A DNA stretch of 36,200 bases from Actinomycetospora sp. (GTDB taxonomy: Bacteria; Actinomycetota; Actinomycetes; Mycobacteriales; Pseudonocardiaceae): NCBI GenBank assembly GCA_029266415.1, contig JAQSWW010000070.1:1-36200 (forward strand), given 5' to 3'. Below, one piece after another: positions 31,651 to 36,200 of this stretch (within the stretch, counting starts at the first letter, position 1; each line of letters begins with the position of its first letter). Under the pieces are notes generated by a model. It had not been told where the DNA came from. It did no database searches and worked only from the letters and a program-made list of their open reading frames with translations. The position numbers and the translations under genes are program-made.

Positions 31651-31703
31651 CCAGGGTCGAGCTCCCCTATCGGCGTGCTCCCCCAATTTCTCCGTCTCCA
31701 CGG

Positions 31704-32552
31704 TCAGCGCCCCTCGAACCGTGGCGGGCGCTTCTCGGCGAAGGCGGCGATCCCCTCGGCGGTGTCGGCGGTCTCCTGGAGCATCGTCACCGCCTCCAGC
31801 GAGTAGCCGGTCTCGCCGCGGTCGACACCCCGGTTGATCATCTGCTTGCCCACGCGCACGGCCAGCGGGGCGGCCCGGGCGATCCGCTCCCCCACGGTCA
31901 CCGCCTCCTCGAGCAGCGCGTCGTGCGCCACCACCCGCTGCACGAGGCCGGCGCGCTCGGCCTGCGCGGCGTCGAGGCGCTCCCCGGCGAGCACCATCCA
32001 CTTCGTCCAGTGGCGGCCCATCACCGCGGGCCCGCGCAGCACCCCGAAGCCGGGCACGAGCCCGATCCCGCTCTCGGGCATGGCGAACACGGCGCGCTCG
32101 GAGGCGATCACCAGGTCGCACGCCAGCGCCAGCTCGCAGCCGCCGCCGAAGGCGTAGCCGTTGACCGCGGCGATCACCGGGAGCGGCGAGTCCTCGACCG
32201 CCGCGAACGTCCGCAGGCAGTCGGCCTGGAAGGCGCGCTTGGCCGCGACGCCGTCGAGCTCGCCGAACCCGGCGATGTCCCCGCCCGCCGAGAACGCCTT
32301 GTCCCCGGCGCCGGTGACCACCACCGCGCGCGTCGTGCCGCCCGCCTCCAGGCGGGTCAGCGTGTCACGCATCTGGGGCCAGAAGGCCGGGGTGAGGGCG
32401 TTGAGCTTCTCCGGCCGGTCGAGGTGGATCACCGCGACCGGCCCGTCGTCCTTCACGGTGATCTCGGTGTACTCGGTCCCCCCGGCCGACGGCGACGCGG
32501 GCGCGACGGAGGAGCGACCGCGGGGGCGGTCGTTGCCGGGGTTGTGGTTCAC
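31704..32552 (-). CDS. Enoyl-CoA hydratase/isomerase (crotonase)
   Basis: 282 aa from a GTG at 32552 (MNHNPGNDRPRGRSS), in a GTGA overlap with the carboxylase beta stop and with GGAGG upstream. The first 30 residues are a non-conserved leader. The crotonase core is 'VAVIHLDRPEKLNAL', then 'GAGDKAFSAGGDIAGFGEL' near 90 (oxyanion), 'NGYAFGGGCELALACDLVIASERAVFAMPESGIGLVPGFG' near 130-165 with both catalytic Glu residues, and 'GRHWTKWMVLAGERLDAAQAERAGLVQRVV'. It hydrates or isomerises an enoyl-CoA. Next to a carboxylase it fits the hydratase step of an MCC/GCC-type (leucine or isoprenoid) pathway, for instance a glutaconyl-CoA hydratase; this is inference. Confidence 0.92.
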   Translation of the reverse strand: MNHNPGNDRPRGRSSVAPASPSAGGTEYTEITVKDDGPVAVIHLDRPEKLNALTPAFWPQMRDTLTRLEAGGTTRAVVVTGAGDKAFSAGGDIAGFGELDGVAAKRAFQADCLRTFAAVEDSPLPVIAAVNGYAFGGGCELALACDLVIASERAVFAMPESGIGLVPGFGVLRGPAVMGRHWTKWMVLAGERLDAAQAERAGLVQRVVAHDALLEEAVTVGERIARAAPLAVRVGKQMINRGVDRGETGYSLEAVTMLQETADTAEGIAAFAEKRPPRFEGR

Positions 32553-34180
32553 GACCGACCTCCCCGGTGGCCCGTGCGGTGCGGCCGCTCCCCCCACGCG
32601 ATCTCGATGCCGGTGGTCACGGCGTGGCGCGTGGACGCGGGTGCGATGACGTCGTCGAGCGACAGGTGCGCCGCGGCCTCCCACGGCTCGGACTCGGCGA
32701 CCCACTCGGCGGTCAGCTCGGCCGCCCGCGCGTCGCGCGCCGCCTCGCCCTCCTCGGCGAGGAGACGGTCGAGCGCCCGGCGGTGCACGGTGCGGATGCC
32801 GGTCTCGGGCGCCATGAAGCCCATCTCGGCGGTGGGCCACGCGAAGAGGAAGTCCGGGCGGGTCGGGCGCCCGCCCATGGCGAAGTGCCCGCCGCCGTAG
32901 GCCTTGCGCAGCACCACCCCGACGCGGGGCACCGCGGCACGCGCGATGCGCGACACGGTGCGCTCGTAGGCGTGCAGGATCCCGGCGCGCTCGGCCTGGC
33001 TGCCGATCATCAGGCCGGGCACGTCGTGCAGGAACACCAGGGGCAGCCCGAACGTGTCGCACAGGTCGACGAAGTCGTGCTCCTTGGCCAGCGAGTCCGG
33101 GTCGAGCGCGCCGGCCCGCACCAGCGGCTGGTTGGCGACGATCCCCACCGGCCGGCCCTCGACGCGCGCCAGGGCGCACAGCAGGCTCGGCCCCCACCCG
33201 TCGGCCCAGGGCAGCACGGACTCCGCGTCGGCGACGGCGGCCACCACCTCGCGCATGTCGTAGCCCGCCCGGGCGCCGGTGGGGACGAGGTCGGCGAGCT
33301 GCGCCGGGTCGGTGGCGGGGGCGACCGGCTCCGCGGCGGGCGCCGGGAGGGCGGCGTTCGAGGGCAGGTAGGACAGGAACGCGGTCAGCGCGTCGAGGGC
33401 GTCGGCCTCGGTGTCGACGACGAGGTGGGCGTTGCCCGCGGCCGTCGCCGCCTCGGGCCCGCCGAGCTCGTCGTCGGTGAGGCGCTCGCCGATCGCGGGC
33501 TCGACCACGCTGGGTCCCGACAGCGCCACCGAGGAGCCGCCCGTCATCACCACGTAGTGGGCGGTCGCGGCGTGCAGGGCGGAGTCGCCGTACGACGGGC
33601 CGAGGACCGCCGCCGCGCGGGGCACGGCCGGGCTGCCGTCGGTCGGGCCCAGGAAGCTGGTGAAGTCGAGCGGGAGCCCGGAGAACCGCCAGCCCATGAC
33701 GTCGGGCATGCGCCCGCCGTCGGCGTCGCAGAGCAGCACCAGCGGGAACCCGCCGCGCTGGGCGTGCTCGATCAGCCGGCCCTGCTTGCGCATGCTGATC
33801 GGCGCGGTGGTGCCGGCGACCGCGGTGGCGTCGATGCCGATGACGCCGACCCGGCGCCCGTCGAGCGTGCCGAACCCGGTGACCACGGCGTCGCCGGGCA
33901 CCGGCTTCTCCCGGCGGATCTCCGGCTCGGCGAGCGCGCCGATCTCGAACCAGCTGCCCGGGTCGACCAGCGCCGCGACCCGCTCGCGCACCGGCATCCG
34001 CCCCGACGCCCGGTGGCGCGCGAGGGCCTGCTCGCCGCCCATGGCCTCGGCCGCGGTGCGGCGACGGGCGAGCTCCGTGAGCGCGGCGTCCATGCCCGCG
34101 CGGCCGTCGGGGGCGTCCGGTGCTGCCGGCGCGTCCGGTCCGTCGCCGTTGGCGCGGCCTCCGGCGTGCTCGACTGGCAC
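32549..34180 (-). CDS. Acyl-CoA carboxylase, carboxyltransferase (beta) subunit
   Basis: 543 aa from a GTG at 34180, with GGGAGG about 5 bases upstream. After an Ala/Asp/Gly-rich leader (about 30 residues) comes the AccA/AccD fused carboxyltransferase: 'ERVAALVDPGSWFEIGALAEPE' near 70, 'VVTGFGTLDGRRVGVIGIDATAVAG', 'PLVLLCDADGGRMPDVM', 'AAVLGPSYGDSALHAATAHYVVM', 'TGGSSVALSGPSVVE' near 210, the N-to-C linker, then 'GRPVGIVANQPLVRAGALDPDSLAKEHDFVDLCDTFGLPLVFLHDVPGLMIG' near 350-400 and 'RVGVVLRKAYGGGHFAMGG' near 430. The length suits the MCC-beta/GCC-beta or PCC-beta class. Its partner is the divergent alpha subunit at 34275. Confidence 0.9.
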   Translation of the reverse strand: MPVEHAGGRANGDGPDAPAAPDAPDGRAGMDAALTELARRRTAAEAMGGEQALARHRASGRMPVRERVAALVDPGSWFEIGALAEPEIRREKPVPGDAVVTGFGTLDGRRVGVIGIDATAVAGTTAPISMRKQGRLIEHAQRGGFPLVLLCDADGGRMPDVMGWRFSGLPLDFTSFLGPTDGSPAVPRAAAVLGPSYGDSALHAATAHYVVMTGGSSVALSGPSVVEPAIGERLTDDELGGPEAATAAGNAHLVVDTEADALDALTAFLSYLPSNAALPAPAAEPVAPATDPAQLADLVPTGARAGYDMREVVAAVADAESVLPWADGWGPSLLCALARVEGRPVGIVANQPLVRAGALDPDSLAKEHDFVDLCDTFGLPLVFLHDVPGLMIGSQAERAGILHAYERTVSRIARAAVPRVGVVLRKAYGGGHFAMGGRPTRPDFLFAWPTAEMGFMAPETGIRTVHRRALDRLLAEEGEAARDARAAELTAEWVAESEPWEAAAHLSLDDVIAPASTRHAVTTGIEIAWGERPHRTGHRGGRS

Positions 34181-34219
34181 GGTGCCTCCCGCGTGACGTG
34201 GATGACCCGGCGACCGTAA

Positions 34220-34243
34220 TCTACCATCCGGACGTTTGGTAGA
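34220..34243. promoter_or_regulatory. Inverted-repeat operator between divergent carboxylase genes
   Basis: TCTACCA (34220-34226) and TGGTAGA (34237-34243) form a 7-bp inverted repeat with a 10-base gap. It lies in the 94-bp space between the beta and alpha subunit genes and stands out as AT-rich. Form and size are those of TetR-family operators. The TetR-like gene at the right edge is a candidate regulator, and one site could control both directions. Confidence 0.65.
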
Positions 34244-34274
34244 CACCTCGCCGCCGAGCCCCTGGAGGTCGCCC

Positions 34275-36029
34275 GTGGAGCGTGCCGAGTGCGGGCCGGT
34301 CCTCGTCGCGAACCGGGGCGAGATCGCGGTGCGCATCGTGCGGGCGTGCCGGGAGCTCAGCCTGCGCTCGATCGTGGTCCACACCGACGCCGACGCGGGC
34401 GCGCTGCCCTCGCGGGTGGCCGACGTGGCCGTGCCCATCGCCTCGTACCTCGACGTCGAGGCGGTCGTCGGGGCGGGCGTGGCCCACGGTGCCCGGGCGG
34501 TGCACCCGGGCTACGGGCTGCTCGCCGAGGACGCCGGGTTCGCCGCGGCGGTGGCGGCGGCCGGGCTGGCGTTCGTCGGGCCGCCCGCCGAGGTCGTCGC
34601 GGCGATGGGCGACAAGGTCCGCGCCCGGGCGCTGGCCCGGCGCTGCGGCGTGCCGGTCCTCGACGGGACCGACGCTGCCGTGGACGCGAGCGACGCGGAG
34701 GCCGCCGCCGGCGGGATCGGGTTCCCGCTGCTGGTCAAGGCCGCGCACGGTGGGGGCGGCCGCGGGATGCGGGTGGTGCGCGGTGCCGACGAGCTCGCCG
34801 CTGCCCTGGCCGCCGCGGGCCGTGAGGCCGCCGCGGCGTTCGGGCGGGGCGAGGTGTTCCTCGAGCGCCACGTCGCCCGGCCCCGCCACGTCGAGGTGCA
34901 GGTGCTGGCCGACCACGACGGCGCGGTCGCGGTGCTGGGCGACCGCGACTGCACCGTGCAGCGGCGCCACCAGAAGCTGCTCGAGGAGGCGCCCGCCCCG
35001 GACCTGCCCGACGCGCTGCGCGCGGAGCTGCACGACGCGGCCCGCCGGCTCGCGGTCGCCGTCGGCTACCGCGGTGCCGGCACCGTTGAGTTCCTGCTCG
35101 ACCGCGACACCGGCGCGCCGGCGTTCCTCGAGATGAACACCCGCCTGCAGGTCGAGCACGGCGTCACCGAGCTGGTCACCGGCGTCGACCTCGTCGTCGC
35201 CCAGCTGCGGATCGCCGCCGGGGAGACGCTCGCCGATGTGGTCGGTCCCGTCGAGGTGCGGGGCCACGCGGTCCAGGCCCGGATCGCGGCCGAGGACCCG
35301 TGGGAGGGCTTCCGCCCGTCGCCCGGGCGGGTGACGGGGCTCGTGCTGCCGTCCGGGCCGTGGGTGCGCTCCGACTTCGGGGTCGAGGCCGGCGACGCGG
35401 TGCCCGGCGCGTACGACTCGCTGCTCGGCAAGGTCCACGCCTGGGGACCCGACCGGGCCGTCGCGTGCGCCCGCCTCGCCGGCGCGCTCGACGACCTCGT
35501 CCTCACCGGCGTGCCCACCACCGCGCCCTACCTGCGCGCGGTGCTCGACCGCCCCGAGCACGCGGCGATGGCCCACGACACCGGCAGCGTCGAGCGCGAC
35601 TGGCCGCCGGACCCCGCCTCCCGCCCGGACACGGCCGCCCCGGAGCCGCCGCCCAGCGCCGCCCCGACCACCCGGACCGTCCACCTCGGCACCGACCGCG
35701 GCCCGTTGACGCTGCGCGTCCCCCGGCACCGCGCTGCCGACGAGCCCACGGCACCGGCGGCCCGGCCGGATCGCGGCCCGACCGGCGGTCCCGCCGCGGC
35801 GCCCGCCGCCGACGGCGACCCGGTCGCCCCGATGGACGCCACGGTCGTCGAGGTGGTCGTCGCGGCCGGGCAGGACGTCGCCGCCGGCGCGGTGCTCGTC
35901 GTGCTCGAGGCGATGAAGATGGAGCTGCCGGTGCGCGCGCCGCGGGCGGTGCGGGTCGACGCCGTGCACGTCGCGGCCGGCGACCGTGTCGCGGCCGGCA
36001 GCGCCCTGGTCGGCCTCACCTCGGCGTGA
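34275..36029 (+). CDS. Acyl-CoA carboxylase alpha subunit (biotin carboxylase + BCCP)
   Basis: 584 aa from a GTG at 34275 (MERAECGPVLVANRGEIAVRI), with GGAGG 6 bases upstream. Residues 1-450 form the biotin carboxylase: 'VHPGYGLLAEDAG' near 80, 'AAHGGGGRGMR' near 160, 'LGDRDCTVQRRHQKLLEEAPAP' near 222, and 'FLEMNTRLQVEHGVTEL' near 285 (usually EHPVTE; here Gly replaces Pro). A Pro/Ala linker (about 445-520) leads to the biotinyl domain with 'VLEAMKMELPV' (Lys548). It carboxylates its own biotin. The gene is divergent from the beta subunit, and the two would form an MCC/GCC/PCC-type enzyme. Confidence 0.92.
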   Translation: MERAECGPVLVANRGEIAVRIVRACRELSLRSIVVHTDADAGALPSRVADVAVPIASYLDVEAVVGAGVAHGARAVHPGYGLLAEDAGFAAAVAAAGLAFVGPPAEVVAAMGDKVRARALARRCGVPVLDGTDAAVDASDAEAAAGGIGFPLLVKAAHGGGGRGMRVVRGADELAAALAAAGREAAAAFGRGEVFLERHVARPRHVEVQVLADHDGAVAVLGDRDCTVQRRHQKLLEEAPAPDLPDALRAELHDAARRLAVAVGYRGAGTVEFLLDRDTGAPAFLEMNTRLQVEHGVTELVTGVDLVVAQLRIAAGETLADVVGPVEVRGHAVQARIAAEDPWEGFRPSPGRVTGLVLPSGPWVRSDFGVEAGDAVPGAYDSLLGKVHAWGPDRAVACARLAGALDDLVLTGVPTTAPYLRAVLDRPEHAAMAHDTGSVERDWPPDPASRPDTAAPEPPPSAAPTTRTVHLGTDRGPLTLRVPRHRAADEPTAPAARPDRGPTGGPAAAPAADGDPVAPMDATVVEVVVAAGQDVAAGAVLVVLEAMKMELPVRAPRAVRVDAVHVAAGDRVAAGSALVGLTSA

Positions 36030-36043
36030 TCAACGGCGACTTC

Positions 36044-36092
36044 GCGCGCCTAGAAGCAACGAACAGCGCGTTCGCTGCGCGCGGGAAGGCAG
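36044..36092. repeat. Intergenic hairpin repeat, copy B
   Basis: Second copy of the hairpin at 1682-1727. The 23-base core (36056-36078) has arms GCAACGAA/TTCGCTGC (one mismatch) and a 7-base loop, and 20 of 23 bases match copy A. GCGCGC at a 6-base distance before and GGGAAGGCAG after it match as well. It lies between the ends of the convergent alpha subunit gene and the TetR-like gene, suggesting a bidirectional terminator or a dispersed repeat family. Confidence 0.7.
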
Positions 36093-36093
36093 A

Positions 36094-36200
36094 TCAGGCG
36101 CCCACGCGCGCCGGGGTCCGGGCGGCGAGGGCGTCCGCGGTGGCCACCCCGTGCACGGCCATCGCCGCGAGCTGGACGCCGATCTCCTCCGGGGTCGAGG
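36094..36200 (-). CDS. C-terminal end of a TetR-like regulator (partial)
   Basis: Only the last 34 residues are in the window, cut by the right edge: 'TPEEIGVQLAAMAVHGVATADALAAR', then 'TPARVGA' and a TGA at 36096-36094. The helix 'EEIGVQLAAMAVHGV' is typical of the last helix of TetR-family regulators, but the short stretch makes this tentative. It would be convergent with the alpha subunit gene and is a plausible regulator for the operator at 34220-34243. Confidence 0.4.
   Translation of the reverse strand, partial: STPEEIGVQLAAMAVHGVATADALAARTPARVGA

Overview
The window is about 36 kb of very GC-rich bacterial DNA with strong G/C bias at third codon positions. GTG starts are common, genes are packed tightly, and F420/LLM-type oxidoreductases, a DUF6069-like membrane protein, an ECF sigma factor with a TPR-like tail and a PHA synthase are present. 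This points to a chromosomal segment of an actinomycete, plausibly of the Pseudonocardiales (the order is inferred from gene style, not proven). I see no rRNA, tRNA, CRISPR array, phage or transposase gene. Reading frames on the opposite strand of real genes are long because of the GC content and were discarded.

Layout. (1) 1-4.7 kb: membrane protein, LLM oxidoreductase, a convergent SGNH hydrolase separated by a hairpin-rich spacer, a small hexad-repeat/cysteine-repeat protein, an atypical SDR, and a coupled pair of unknown genes. (2) 5.1-7.2 kb: a SNF2-type helicase. (3) 7.2-11.2 kb: an acyl-CoA ligase facing a PHA locus (PhaE/phasin-like protein, PhaC, GNAT, DoxX). (4) 11.3-13.6 kb: a small unknown protein, a PPOX-fold flavoprotein, an AraC regulator and an SRPBCC protein. 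(5) 13.6-21.5 kb: the most striking region. A six-gene minus-strand operon encodes a split PEP-synthase-like phosphotransferase (560 + 357 aa, the architecture of phenylphosphate synthase subunits), a biotin carrier protein, a biotin carboxylase, a pyruvate-carboxylase-family carboxyltransferase and a HAD phosphatase. A divergent IclR regulator sits next to a clear palindromic operator. (6) 21.5-26.9 kb: a collapsed XRE/SDR pair, a DODA-type dioxygenase, MmsA, an ECF42-type sigma factor and its YCII partner. (7) 26.9-28.5 kb: a DUF6069-like membrane protein, a STAS protein and an orphan GvpO. (8) 28.4-36.2 kb: a catabolic cluster (P450, LLM, NTF2-like protein, enoyl-CoA hydratase, acyl-CoA carboxylase beta subunit) divergent from an acyl-CoA carboxylase alpha subunit across a TetR-like operator. 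The tail of a TetR-like gene lies at the right edge.

How the genes may work together. In region 5, phosphorylation of a substrate by a phosphohistidine enzyme appears to be coupled to biotin-dependent carboxylation. Near-continuous gene overlaps suggest one stoichiometric pathway or complex. The substrate is unknown: a ketone or other enolisable compound is a hypothesis, and simple pyruvate metabolism is the alternative. In region 8, the carboxylase plus hydratase pair resembles the leucine/isoprenoid (methylcrotonyl- or geranyl-CoA type) degradation logic, with P450 and LLM oxidations upstream. Nine gene junctions use the same 4-base GTGA stop/start overlap. In one of them a 32-bp tandem duplication has inserted an 11-codon mini-ORF that keeps the overlap on both sides.
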